Positions 18,106 to 28,436 of a DNA stretch of 64,000 bases are shown in pieces. This DNA is from Tritrichomonas musculus (lineage: Eukaryota; Parabasalia; Tritrichomonadida; Tritrichomonadidae). Positions within the stretch are counted from its first letter, which is position 1. Every line of letters begins with the position of its first letter. The position numbers and the translations under genes were made by a program. The notes below the pieces were generated by a model. That model saw nothing but the letters and a program-made list of their open reading frames with translations. It did not search any database and was not told where the DNA came from. The DNA lies in the NCBI GenBank assembly GCA_039105265.1, contig JAPFFF010000011.1, positions 1,550,001-1,614,000 of the forward strand, read 5' to 3'.

Positions 18106-19299
18106 ATGATACGTAAAACAAAGGATAAAAATAAAGAAGTATTAACAGCAGAACAAGAATCTAATTTAATTGATAAGGATGCTATTATTCTAGATAGAAC
18201 TCACACATTATATTCATATATTGATAAAAAAGATAAGAAAGTTTACTTCTATTTGAGTAGTAATTATCAAGATTTATTTGTTTTTATGGAAGGTGATAAT
18301 ATATTGTTAAATTTACCTAAGAAAGTTGATATGAATACAAAAATGAACATCTTAGATAACAAACGTCCTTATTTAAAAAGAAAATTTGTCATTTCTATTG
18401 AAATTGGTTCCAAAATTGGAAATACAGATATTAAATTTGTTGAAAGATGGTTTGATGAACTAAATAAATCATATATTGTATTAATGGAAGATTGTGGATA
18501 TAAATATGCTATTAAAGAAACAAATAATTTCTGTTTTGAATTAGATTCCGAAGGAGATGTAAATAGAAAAATCAAACCACTTCCGTTACACATATTTCTT
18601 TGTTTCAAACCTGAAACTTTTATGAATGAATGGAATCGTGTTGAATTACGAAATTTGGATGAGGAAGCTGATTTAAAAAAATTTAAATATGAATTTCAAA
18701 ATTGGCATTACCATTTTCCTGTTATTAATGTATTTAAATCTAATTATGCAAGTCCATTATTAAAAGTCCATTTTAATGAAACTCCTGAAAGCCTTGAACC
18801 ATTAATGGATATTTCAGAAAATGATAATGATGGTAAATATGAAACAAGTAATGTCGATATCAATAATAAATATGATTATGATGAAATAAGACCTAAAAAA
18901 ATAAATCCTCCAGTTCCATCTATGTTACGGGATTCGGCACTACGTGCCTCGACCGAGCAAAGCTCTACCGAAAATGAGAGTACGACTACAATGAAACCAG
19001 GTGTTGAGACATTACCGAGCTCTATTTTCAGCAATGTATCGACCTCAAATAAATGGATGAAACCTCAAAGCTCTATACAACAAAATCCTAATAACTTTAG
19101 TCCAATGAATTACTTTCAACCCACAACATTTAATATGCCAACAGGTACTAATTTTAATTTTAATACAGAGCCAAAAAAATCATCTTTAACTAGTGAAACA
19201 AATAATACAACCAATGAAAACTTACCAAAGATTAATGAGAGTAAGTCAGAAAACAAACCAAAAACACATATATCAACTTTCAGATTACCAAAAAAATAA
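18106..19299 (+). CDS. Conserved type A protein (397 aa), copy Ib
   Basis: Differs from the gene at 8661-9854 at only two residues that I found. It keeps the folded N-terminal half, the low-complexity tail, the embedded mini-hairpins at 18936-18965 and the overlapping upstream ATG at 18099. The conservation of the upstream ATG with its frame in both copies reflects recent duplication as much as selection. Function unknown. Confidence 0.55.
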   Translation: MIRKTKDKNKEVLTAEQESNLIDKDAIILDRTHTLYSYIDKKDKKVYFYLSSNYQDLFVFMEGDNILLNLPKKVDMNTKMNILDNKRPYLKRKFVISIEIGSKIGNTDIKFVERWFDELNKSYIVLMEDCGYKYAIKETNNFCFELDSEGDVNRKIKPLPLHIFLCFKPETFMNEWNRVELRNLDEEADLKKFKYEFQNWHYHFPVINVFKSNYASPLLKVHFNETPESLEPLMDISENDNDGKYETSNVDINNKYDYDEIRPKKINPPVPSMLRDSALRASTEQSSTENESTTTMKPGVETLPSSIFSNVSTSNKWMKPQSSIQQNPNNFSPMNYFQPTTFNMPTGTNFNFNTEPKKSSLTSETNNTTNENLPKINESKSENKPKTHISTFRLPKK

Positions 19300-19315
19300 A
19301 TTATTTAAATATTTT

Positions 19316-20146
19316 TTATGCTTCATTTTCATCTTCAGATTCATCGGATTCAACTTCAACTTTAGCTAGTTTTTCATCAGTTCTTGATTTAATATATGTT
19401 TTTTCGCGATAATCATCATACATTGATTTATACAAATTTTTAACTTCAATGTAATTTCCGCCAACATTCAAATTAATATGTTTATCAATATTTGAACCAA
19501 AGTGTTCTCGTAATTGTTTCTTTTCTTCTTTAGTCAATTTATTTTCCAATATTTCCCGTGCTAATTGTGTAAATCGTTCTTTCTTTTCTTCTGTATATCC
19601 AAGTCCAACGTTAGCTATTAGTTTAATTGTTTGGGATAATATTTCTCCTAATCGTTCTGATATTTCAGCTGAACCATTTATTTCACCGCCAATTGGGATA
19701 ACATCTTTCATATTAGTATTATAATCTTCTTGAATCATAAGACCTAATTCAGAATTTACTGCTTTTGAGTGTACTTTTTTATAGTTAACCCATTCATTCC
19801 AATTATTACATTTATGTGATTTCATTACTTGCAATTCATATTGTAAAATAAATACAGCGGTACATATTTTTAAATAACTGAATATACCCTTTAATGGTTC
19901 CAAAAATTGATAATTTACACTTTCTCCATCAATTACAACTTCTCCTCCAAACATATTATAGAGTGCTAATTGCCATATTTTTGAAAAGATTGAACTCCAT
20001 AATCCTCTTGCATTAAGTTTGGTGCTGACTTTGGGTTTAGATAAGCCAACCTTCTGATAAGCAATAACTGCTTTATTGAAATCTCCATCATATTTAGTCT
20101 TGATTTTACCAGCATCCCATTGGTCTTGTTTATAATTCCATGTTTT
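19316..20146 (-). pseudogene. 3' part of large type A gene, cut by insertion (Ib)
   Basis: The C-terminal part of the protein encoded at 9874-12351 (KPKVSTKLNARGLWSSIFSK to the acidic end ESDEDENEA-like). Homology to Ia stops at 20146, where the hub sequence begins. A short stretch differs from Ia around 19915-19945 (SVNYQFLEP region), so Ib is not a simple recent copy of Ia in that part. Confidence 0.65.
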
Positions 20147-20364
20147 AGTAGAGTAGTATAGTATAGGCTCCGCTACCGCCAAGCCTATACTTGGGGGCTC
20201 CGCAGAGGCTCCGCACCCCACTACTCCAGGGGTTCGCACCCCTGGACCCCCTCAAAAGGCCCCCACATTCAAAAAGTTCGCGACAAAAAAATTCCAAACT
20301 AAAATTTTTATCGTCTCGTTATCAAAACGTTTTTTAATTCAAAAAGTTCAAAAAAATCTCTACT
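20147..20364. mobile_element. GC-rich hairpin hub, possible 218-bp mini-element
   Basis: Starts AGTAGAG and ends CTCTACT, a 7-bp inverted repeat. It inserts where Ia reads TGTTTT-AAAAGT. It is strikingly GC-rich at its left for this window and full of hairpins: GTATAGGCT/AGCCTATAC (20161-20190) and CCAGGGGT-TCGC-ACCCCTGG (20226-20245). A nested AGTAGT...ACTACT pair (20152-20225) lies inside. No gene is visible. It may be a non-autonomous element using the Polinton AGTAG-type end, or stacked element ends; no target duplication is clear. Confidence 0.35.
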
Positions 20365-20380
20365 AAAAGTAGTATATATA

Positions 20381-20425
20381 AATGGCGTGATTTCTTAACG
20401 TTCCGTCAAGAAATCCCGAGCCATT
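20381..20425. repeat. Hairpin near left end of element III
   Basis: AATGGC-GT-GATTTCTT (20381-20396) faces AAGAAATC-CCGA-GCCATT (20408-20425), giving a 14-bp interrupted stem with an 11-nt loop. It is 13 bp inside the putative element end, a place where replication or integrase sites might lie. Confidence 0.5.
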
Positions 20426-20511
20426 TTTTGTTAAGATATCCCTTCGAATCAAGAAGTTGTTTTATAATGATTGAAATGTACCCGACGCTCAATCCAGCTG
20501 AAGAACAAACA

Positions 20512-20516
20512 CCGAT
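20512..20516. repeat. Target-site duplication (left) of element II
   Basis: CCGAT directly before the left inverted repeat; the same five bases follow the right inverted repeat at 58328-58332. Polintons are known to make 5-6 bp duplications. Confidence 0.75.
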
Positions 20517-20685
20517 AGTAGTATAGTGAAAACGCCCAAAAAGGACTACGCCCTTTTTGTTCGTTTTCCAATGATTTTAGAACATCACATTTTAGCAGGA
20601 GTTTTCACACTGAATTCTCAGCATTCTAATAGCTATCAGAATAATGGCAGGTATATTTTTATTTAATTTTTTATCTCATCTAAAA
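20517..20685 (+). repeat. Left terminal inverted repeat of element II
   Basis: 169 bp starting AGTAGTATAGTGAAAACGCC and identical by eye to the reverse complement of 58159-58327. It holds an AAAAAGG...CCTTTTT hairpin and ends in the leader TTATCTCATCTAAAA directly before the ATG of the first gene, so the repeat carries a promoter reading inward. Confidence 0.9.
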
Positions 20686-21191
20686 TGTTTGAAAGATTAA
20701 ATGTCATTGCGAAATATAATTCAATAATTGATTTAAATTATTTTACAGATACTATTAATAAACTTTATTCTATGACTTGTGAAATGAAAAGTATAAATGA
20801 AGAAGAATTAGATGTTTATAAAAAAGCAAATGAATTAGATAAATTTTATGAAGAAAAGAAAGGTAGAAAACCAAAGCATAACAATATGGTATTAGTGTTT
20901 ATTGAAAAAGAATATAAACTATTCAATCCAACAGATTGGAATAAATTCTTAATTAATCCTCGTTTTTATGACACTAAGAGAGTTGCGAGTGAATTAGCAA
21001 AAGAAGGCTGTGAATTAATTAGCGAATATAAGAATGGACAAACACCTATCCGATATAAATATAACAATAAGATTTATTGTGTCAAATTTAAGAACTGGAA
21101 GCATAATCATTATCGTCCGCATTTAGGTCAATTTCCTGGAGCACATGATTGGGATGAATATCATGCAAGAATGGGACATAATATTAAGTAA
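20685..21191 (+). CDS. Terminal-gene protein with 'EGCELI..W..RPH' module
   Basis: A 168-residue protein whose ATG begins at the last base of the left inverted repeat. The N-terminal 65 residues are helical and charged (NELDKFYEEKKGRKPKHN). Then comes a module YKLFNPTDWNKFLINP, and a second AKEGCELISEY...YCVKFKNWKHNHYRPHLG, the same as the last module of the protein at 15040-15786. These proteins sit at the ends of type A elements. A nucleic-acid-binding role is a guess; no metal-binding cysteines are present. Confidence 0.6.
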   Translation: MFERLNVIAKYNSIIDLNYFTDTINKLYSMTCEMKSINEEELDVYKKANELDKFYEEKKGRKPKHNNMVLVFIEKEYKLFNPTDWNKFLINPRFYDTKRVASELAKEGCELISEYKNGQTPIRYKYNNKIYCVKFKNWKHNHYRPHLGQFPGAHDWDEYHARMGHNIK

Positions 21192-21260
21192 ATTATAAAT
21201 TTATTTTTATACTCAAGATTTTTTCAGAAAAAGTTTAAAATTTTATAATTATCAATTAAA

Positions 21261-21466
21261 TCTAGTCTCAATTACTTCAGCTCTGAATTAGTTCAGCTCT
21301 CAATTACTTCAGCTCTGAATTAGTTCAGCTCTCAATTACTTCAGCTCTCAATTACTTCAGCTCTGAATTAGTTCAGCTCTCAATTTAATTCAGCTCTCAA
21401 TTCCCAACACCCTCTCAATTAATTCTAGTCTCAATTAATTCTAGTCTCAATTAATTCAGCTCTCAA
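21261..21466. repeat. Tandem array of 16-bp units
   Basis: About 13 units, alternating TCAGCTCTCAATTACT and TCAGCTCTGAATTAGT, with some drift to CTAGTCTCAATTAATT at the right. The two main forms differ by a paired C-to-G change (CAATTAC versus GAATTAG); the G form creates a CTGAA...TTCAG palindrome with the next unit. It lies in the 417-bp gap upstream of the polymerase gene, which otherwise holds only AT-rich leader. Possible replication or regulatory array. Confidence 0.75.
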
Positions 21467-21608
21467 AAATATGGTTACATATTAATAAAGAGAACAATTT
21501 TTTTCACATAGCATTTCTCTATTATTTTTAAATTAACTTTTTCAATTTTTTCTCAAATATTTTTAGATTTAATATTTGTTTTAAATTAATAATTTATCTC
21601 ATCTAAAA

Positions 21609-24600
21609 ATGAAAGCAGTAAGTACTGAGAAATTATTCGAATTATTTAAAATTGTTAATCATTCTGCTACTACTTTGGAGGAATATGAAAAACTTCCATT
21701 TGTGAAAGATGTAAGAAAAGCATTAATTGATGAAATTAAAGATTATTTAGCAGAAACTAATTATAAAGGGCCTTTTGAATATGACCCAATTTTCTATTAT
21801 TTTATGGGAATTGATGTTGCTATGAATAAGAATAAAGATTTGCTGAAAGAATTGCCAGCTCATGCTAAGAAACTAAAAGAGTATCATCATTTTAACCCAA
21901 AAACTGATGCTGATGAATTTCTCCAGTTAACGCCAGCTGAAGAAAATAAGCAAGTTATGCAATCATTTAAAGAATGGAAGGAACAAGAATCTTCACAGAA
22001 AGAAGTAGTTGATGATATAATTGACCACCTACTTAGACACAAAACTAATTGGCGCATTGATTTTACTAAATTAACTAATGTAGGTAGAGAACTAATATTT
22101 GAGCCATTAAAGAATTTCTTTCAAGAACACATTTTAACTCTTCCTATTATTGGGAAATACAAGATACAATTTAAAGTTAATGGACAGTGGCATACAAAAC
22201 CATTAGATGAAGAATCTTTAAATCAACTAATGAAGAATTTAGAAGAAAGGCATTTGTTATTCGACTTAGATACAACTCCAGCTGAATACTTTTACGAAGA
22301 TGGAGGTAGCAAGTTACCTGATTGGTCAATGTTTGATGAAATTAGGTTTAATGAATATCAGAAATTTGATAGTAGCAATGATAGAGGTGGCTCATTCTTT
22401 AGATATTTAATCAAACCAGATGTACCTAAAATGATTATTGAATATTTGAATAGATTACAGATATTTGATACTTTAGTTGAAGGTAAGTCACAACGAAAAG
22501 AATTAGATGATAACTGTTTTGTTTATGCACTTAAGCAAACTGGTCAGTACGATGAAGAGACTTTAAATAAGATTCGTTTAAGAATTAATAGAAGATATCT
22601 TTCACAAGGATGTATTGAACAAATTTGTAATGAATTCAAGATACAAATTAAATTAACTTTCATAAATGAAAAGGCAAAGAAAGTAAAAGAACAAGTTTAT
22701 TCAGTTAAGAATCATGTAAAGAAGAATTATTTAGGAGTTGCTAATCCAGAGTCAAATAGAATTCATCACATGAATATTTATGAGTCACATTACTTTCTAG
22801 AGGAAGTTACACCATTTTCAACTGATTATATAAAGAATTTATCCGATAGAACTGATGAGCAATTCAACAAAGAATTTAAAGGAGACCATTTCATTAATGC
22901 TAGATACTATATGAAATCATCTAACTTAGTTAGAACTTTGATGCAAAATGGATATTTTGTACCAATTACTTTTGGTGAAGCAATGATTCTAAAAACAACG
23001 TTTTATGATGATGTTAAGAAAGATTTGGACAGTATCAATTTAGATTATGACCCTGAACACTGTACTCAATTGATTGCACCATCTAATTGGAAAACCAAAG
23101 ATAAGATAACGAATTACTGGTATGCAGACTTTGAAGCTGACGTAAGTGGTACAATTCATAAACCTTATATGGTAGTATTACAGAATGAATCTGGAGAAAT
23201 TAATAAATGTTGGAAAGGTGAAGATTGTGCACTTAAATTATTGAAGTATTTAGAGGATGGAGATGTGGTTTATTTTCATAATTTAGCTTATGATATCAGA
23301 ATGTTGGCACAATATGGAATAAATAAATCAATTATCAAAGGAAGTAAAGTTATGAAGGCAGATATTAAGTTCGAACGTAAGACTATTCATTTTAGAGACT
23401 CATATCCAATGATTTCATCTAAGTTAAGTGATTTTCCAGCTATGTTCAACTTGCCCAAAGTACAGAAAGAAATCTTCCCATACAAGTATTACACATTGGA
23501 AAGATTAAAGACAAATATTGGCATAATCAGTGAAGCAGGTAAAGATGAGGACAAAGAGTGGACAGAAGAAGATTACAAATTATTCAATTCTAATATTGAT
23601 TCTGTTGAAGGTTGCAGATTATCTGATACAGAATTTGATATGTACAAATACTGTGAATTTTACTGTAAGCAAGATGTGAACATTCTTCGTTTAGGATTTA
23701 ATGCATTTCGTGAAGGATTCTTGAAAGATTTCAAAATTGACCCATATAAATTCATTTCAATCTCAGCTTTAGCTAATGAAGTATTCAATCAGAATGTTTA
23801 CTATAATCATAATCTTTATAAAGTTGGTGGTGTTGTTAGACATTTTATGTCTCATGCTATTTATGGTGGAAGATGCATGACTGCTTATAATAAGAAATGG
23901 CATACCACTAAACCTTTAAGTGATTTTGATGCAGTCTCATTATATCCTTCAGCTATGGCTAGACTGAAGACAGTGAAAGGTATTCCTAAAGTGATTCAAC
24001 CAGAAGAGCTTAACATGAATTTTCTCTCAAAAGTTGATGCTTATGTTGTTGAGATTAGAATTACAAAAGTGAACAAACACTACGCATTTCCATTAATTGT
24101 TCAGAAAACTAAAGAAGGTCTTAACTTAAATAACGACAACATAACAGACCCTGTCACGATGGTAGTCGATAACATTGCTTTGGAGGATTTGATTAATTTT
24201 CAGAAAATAGAATTTGAACTAATTAAAGGCTATTATTGGAATAGCGGAACTGATGATACAATTCAGAAAGTCATTAGACATATTTTCAATAAAAGATTAG
24301 AATACAAAAAACAAAAGAATCCTCTTCAGCAATTATATAAACTAATCATGAATTCATGTTATGGTAAAACTATCGAGAAACCAGTTGATAAAGATTGGAA
24401 ATATTTTGATAATGAAGAGGATTTAAACAAATATATGTTTAAGAATTATTACAAAATTATTGAAGAAGTTCAATTAGGAGATAGCGAAATCCATGCAGTA
24501 CGTGTAAAGAAGCCAATTGATAAGCATTTCAATTTTAGCTTACTTGGGATTCAAGTACTCAGTATGTCAAAGAGAATTATGAACGAAGTTATGTGCTTAG

Positions 24601-24809
24601 CATTTGACTTAGGGTGTCATATCTATTATCAAGATACAGATTCATTCATGATTGAAAGAGATGATTTACCAAATCTTGCGAAAGAATTTCAAAATAAATA
24701 TAACAGAGAACTCATTGGTTCTAATTTAGGTCAATTTCATTGTGATTTTCCATCGATTAATAATCATGATGAGATGCCGTACTCAACTGAAATTTGTAAT
24801 AATGAATAA
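21609..24809 (+). CDS. Protein-primed family B DNA polymerase (element II)
   Basis: A 1066-residue PolB. It has exonuclease blocks WYADFEADVSG (about 504-514), VVYFHNLAYDIRML and YCKQDVNILRLGF. The polymerase motif A is FDAVSLYPSAM (Asp at about 777), motif B LIMNSCYGKTIEKP, and motif C YQDTDSF (about 1009). The N-terminal part has KYKIQFKVNGQW (resembling a capsid insert at about 5703) and a DNCFVYAL ... SHYFLEE pair (Cys about 303, His about 394) with an OTU-protease-like look. It would replicate the element from its termini with a protein primer. The leader TTTATCTCATCTAAAAATG repeats that in the terminal repeats. The copy looks broken in about one place. Confidence 0.85.
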   Translation: MKAVSTEKLFELFKIVNHSATTLEEYEKLPFVKDVRKALIDEIKDYLAETNYKGPFEYDPIFYYFMGIDVAMNKNKDLLKELPAHAKKLKEYHHFNPKTDADEFLQLTPAEENKQVMQSFKEWKEQESSQKEVVDDIIDHLLRHKTNWRIDFTKLTNVGRELIFEPLKNFFQEHILTLPIIGKYKIQFKVNGQWHTKPLDEESLNQLMKNLEERHLLFDLDTTPAEYFYEDGGSKLPDWSMFDEIRFNEYQKFDSSNDRGGSFFRYLIKPDVPKMIIEYLNRLQIFDTLVEGKSQRKELDDNCFVYALKQTGQYDEETLNKIRLRINRRYLSQGCIEQICNEFKIQIKLTFINEKAKKVKEQVYSVKNHVKKNYLGVANPESNRIHHMNIYESHYFLEEVTPFSTDYIKNLSDRTDEQFNKEFKGDHFINARYYMKSSNLVRTLMQNGYFVPITFGEAMILKTTFYDDVKKDLDSINLDYDPEHCTQLIAPSNWKTKDKITNYWYADFEADVSGTIHKPYMVVLQNESGEINKCWKGEDCALKLLKYLEDGDVVYFHNLAYDIRMLAQYGINKSIIKGSKVMKADIKFERKTIHFRDSYPMISSKLSDFPAMFNLPKVQKEIFPYKYYTLERLKTNIGIISEAGKDEDKEWTEEDYKLFNSNIDSVEGCRLSDTEFDMYKYCEFYCKQDVNILRLGFNAFREGFLKDFKIDPYKFISISALANEVFNQNVYYNHNLYKVGGVVRHFMSHAIYGGRCMTAYNKKWHTTKPLSDFDAVSLYPSAMARLKTVKGIPKVIQPEELNMNFLSKVDAYVVEIRITKVNKHYAFPLIVQKTKEGLNLNNDNITDPVTMVVDNIALEDLINFQKIEFELIKGYYWNSGTDDTIQKVIRHIFNKRLEYKKQKNPLQQLYKLIMNSCYGKTIEKPVDKDWKYFDNEEDLNKYMFKNYYKIIEEVQLGDSEIHAVRVKKPIDKHFNFSLLGIQVLSMSKRIMNEVMCLAFDLGCHIYYQDTDSFMIERDDLPNLAKEFQNKYNRELIGSNLGQFHCDFPSINNHDEMPYSTEICNNE

Positions 24810-24881
24810 CAAAAATAATCAGAAAATTCGAATCTATTATGGTAAATTCAAACGTTTATACAACTTAATCTAAAAATATTT

Positions 24882-25241
24882 TTAATACTCAATCATGAGT
24901 TCGAGTACAAATTGTTGGACATTAATTAGATTACCCATTAAGTCAGTAAACCATATCCTAAAGGTATCTTTAGGCTTTGTTATTTCGTATTTCTTGTACT
25001 TGGTTAATATAGTATTTGTAAAGCAAACGAATGAATCCAAATAATTATCACGTTCAATGAAGGAACAGTGTAACATAACATCTCCAACCATTGCATTACT
25101 AAATAAGCAACGACAATGGATGACATGGATGAACTTAGGATTATTACTTGATGTGAATTCATGAGGAAATTTTCTTTCATAATATTTACTTGGACTATTT
25201 CCAGCTCCTTGAACATAAAAGTAAGTTTTTACTGTTGGCAT
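24882..25241 (-). CDS. Small virion-like protein (119 aa), type A
   Basis: Related to the 126-residue genes of Ia and Ib: FTSSNNPKFIHVIHC, VGDVMLHCSF, TKYKKYEITK and the end RIWFTDLMGNLINVQQFVL align block for block. It is on the minus strand between polymerase and fibre gene, so gene order differs from Ia. A minor structural role is inferred from the strand-rich end. Confidence 0.5.
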   Translation of the reverse strand: MPTVKTYFYVQGAGNSPSKYYERKFPHEFTSSNNPKFIHVIHCRCLFSNAMVGDVMLHCSFIERDNYLDSFVCFTNTILTKYKKYEITKPKDTFRIWFTDLMGNLINVQQFVLELMIEY

Positions 25242-25366
25242 TGATTGTTTTACAGGAAAAATAATTTTATTAATAGTAGTTTTTCAGTATTAGAGTATTG
25301 ACTTACATCGGTTGGATTAGATTGCATTAGGTAGAAGGCGGAAAATGTTATTTTTCCATTTATCAA

Positions 25367-28300
25367 ATGTCTTATTCAAAACAGCAAGTTGATGAAAATA
25401 CAGATTATAAGGCAGGAAAAGCCATATCTTTAGAAGATAGAATGATTTCAGTAAACTTTGATAATACACTATGTCTAAACTCAGAAGGAAAACTTTCATG
25501 TGTTAGTGCAGGAAGTGGTTCTAGTGGAATAGAATATTCAGAAGGCCCAGGGATTCATATCAACAATCACAAGATAAGCGCTAACGTTGATGGAATATCA
25601 GTTAAAGTAAACCAGGCTGGTGAAATAGAAGCTATAGATAAATCTATAAAATTTAAAGCAGGAGATGGTATATTAATCACCAGAGGCAATAATGCAATTA
25701 CTGCTGATATTGACGGAACAAGTATTGTCTTCAATGAATCTAAACAGTTATCAGTAGCCAATGCAGGGAAAGTATATAGGCCAGGTGATGGTTTAAATGT
25801 AAATGGAGATACTTTAAATGTTCAAGTTGACCAAAGCACAATCAAAATAAATAATGATAATCAATTAGCACTAACAATTCCAAGTATAAATTATAAAGCA
25901 GGTGATGGTATTACAATTGATAAAGATGTAATCAAAACAAAGATTGATAATTTAACAATTCAAGCAAATCCAGATGGTGAAATTCATGCAGTTGTCCCAA
26001 CAGCCGGTTCGGCTCTTTCATCTAATTCAAACAAATTCGATGTTAATGTTGATGGCACAACAATCAAAGTAAATGAAAATAATCAATTAGAAGCAGTTAA
26101 TTCTGGTAGTAAAGAATATAAAGCTGGATGGGGAATTGAGATTAATGATGATACAATTAAAACCAGAATTGATGATAATACAATGGGATATCTTGATGGT
26201 AAGCTTTATGCAATGCCTTATAATGGTGGTAAAGGTGTTTCAGTTTCACGAATCGATAGTACCAATTACGTAAATGTTAATACTGATGATAAAACAATTA
26301 GAGTTAATGAAGATAATAAGTTGGAAGCAATTGGTGGAAGTAGTAAATACACAGCAGGTGATGGAATAAGCATAAACGATAATACAATTGCAATTAATCA
26401 GAATTGGTTTGATATAAGGGATACTAATAATAAAGATGGAACTTTTCAACTAAGGAATATTGGTGACGCCTCGCATCCAGATATTCGTTTATGTGCTGTT
26501 GAAATAAGACCATTAAACAAAAACCTTACTAGAGATTTCTTTACTCAAACTCTTGGGCTTAACGCTGACTATGAAATGGATTTCAATACTTCTATCAGCC
26601 AGATGGATATATCTCCAGAGATAACCGAACAATTAGGACTTGACTCCGTTGTGCGACAAAACTACGCCTCTGGTGAATCTAAATATTTATTAACAATTGA
26701 TGACATACCTAAGTTGAATATAACACAAGATGAAACAGCATTCCTCCAAATTCATCTACCAGATTATGTTAAAGATAGTAATGGTAAACCAATTGATTCA
26801 GTCATTTGCAATGTTAAGAAAGGATTTAATGGATACATTTCAGATATCAATAGAGTTACGTTAAGTGGTGAAAGTATTGACGTTCCAGATGATTTGGTAA
26901 CATATAACGAAGTAGGATGCGATATAGAGTTTCACAAGATTGCTCAATTATGTGACCCAACCATTCTTACAACAGAGGGAATGCAAATCAGGATATGTGA
27001 CAGTGTATTTAAGATACTATTAACTGCTACTTCTTCAGGTGATGGTAAGTTTACAATGATTGCAGATGAGACATTAGATTCTGGCTTTGATGGACCCAAT
27101 CAAGCATTTCATTTTAATTACGAGCATCAAAAAGAGTTATTCAAAGATTCTGTTGTTATACAATTATATAATAACGTATCTGAATATGTTGAAGAAACAA
27201 TTACATTAAATAACTTCGAGATGAGTTCAGGTTTACCTTCATACACCATTCCTCATGTATATAAGATAAATGATAGCTGGGAAGTTGAGAATTTAGAAGG
27301 CTATGATAAACCAGGATTGATGACATCACACGACTTGAACATTAAAGAATTATTGCTAAGAGGTGAATTAATGATTGATATTATATATGATAAAACAAAT
27401 ATCAGAACAGAAAACGTAATTAGATGTAAAGAATTGATTGCAGATAATGGGTTTACTCTACATAAATCACCACTAATTTTCTTATATGAACCTAAAGATT
27501 TTGGCATTGAAACAATTAATGGTATAGATTACTGGTTCATTGATTTCGGTTATAAAAATGATAGTGAAGAGTTTAAAGATTTACCAAACGAGCAACCATT
27601 TGAATTCATTGACAGAAAGATTTTTGGTTTAGATTACTGCCTAAAGAAAAATGGAGACAACTGGACAGGAAATAATATATATTATCACATCAAAGATGAT
27701 TACAAGAGTGTGGAGAAACTTGATGTAATTCAATACGTAAGCATTATTGTTAGTAAGAATGATAAATTAAAGTTCGTAATGAATGAATGGGGAATGGCAA
27801 ACATACCACAAGCTTTATATGATAACATGACTCTATCATTTAAGAATGGTGATAAAGAAATACATAATATTGAAATTACTAATTATTCAATTCATCAAAC
27901 TGATTATACATTCGAAGATGATTTATGTGATGTAATAAGGTTCGAATTACATGATAAAAATATTGCAGACCATGATGCTTCAGGTGATGGTAAATTAATT
28001 CTTACATTCACGTCTCCTATTAACTCTGAATTAACAAAATCATTTGAGATTGAAGCAACTTATAATGGAAAAACGAACCAATCAATCTATTCAGATGAAG
28101 ATTTATACATAAAAGCATTTCAGATAAATAAATACAAACGAATTGAAAATGATAGCAATAATAGATTACGTGTTTACTTACGTGAAGGATTCTTTTATCA
28201 AATACCTGAGGAAGATGTGAAATATAAAGAAGGAACGAATCCATTTAGTTATTTATTCTCTCAACAAGCATATGAAATAATTCCTAAACCAGAAGCATGT

Positions 28301-28436
28301 TCATACTTGTCAACAACTCATAATATAAAAACAGATGGAATTGTTATTGGCTCTAATATAGAAACTCATAGCTTTCTCTTAAATGACTTAGGTAATAATG
28401 TAACATTACTCGGTGGTGAAATACAAAGAATTGATG
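25367..28436 (+). CDS. Adenovirus-fibre-like protein with beta-spiral shaft
   Basis: About 1024 residues, starting behind TTATCAAATG. Residues about 14-345 hold some nine shaft-like repeats of 30-37 residues, e.g. YKAGDGITIDKDVIKTKID followed by LTIQANPDGEIHAV, with the G-x-x-I, I-D and N-x-x-x-L spacing of trimeric beta-spiral fibre shafts (adenovirus, reovirus, phage). After about 350 come globular domains shared with the big type B fibre-like proteins: LHKSPLIFLYEP, WTGNNIYYH, LRVYLREGF and NPFSYLFSQQAYEIIPKPEA. An attachment spike on the particle is the natural reading. The gene runs directly into the left end of element IV. Confidence 0.65.

Larger units (their letters stand above)
16054..20146. 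mobile_element. Type A Polinton fragment Ib, bounded by insertions
   Basis: About 4.1 kb collinear with roughly 6670-10690 of copy Ia: the end of a capsid gene, integrase, the 126-residue and 397-residue genes, and part of the large minus-strand gene. Its left edge is the right end of Ia and its right edge the hub at 20147, so both edges look like insertion junctions. High identity to Ia argues that both copies are young. Confidence 0.75.
20368..20516. mobile_element. Putative left arm of Polinton III
   Basis: Starts AGTAGTATATATA, like other ends in the window, and is cut at 20516 by element II. The continuation after element II is at 58328, judged from the 5-bp duplication. It contains a strong hairpin and no convincing gene. 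The exact left boundary (20147 or 20368) is uncertain. Confidence 0.4.

Noticed and set aside
20161-20245. tRNA-like or structured RNA gene in the GC-rich hub
   Set aside because: Strong hairpins but no cloverleaf, no TTCGAATC-type arm at the right spacing and no CCA-side acceptor pairing.
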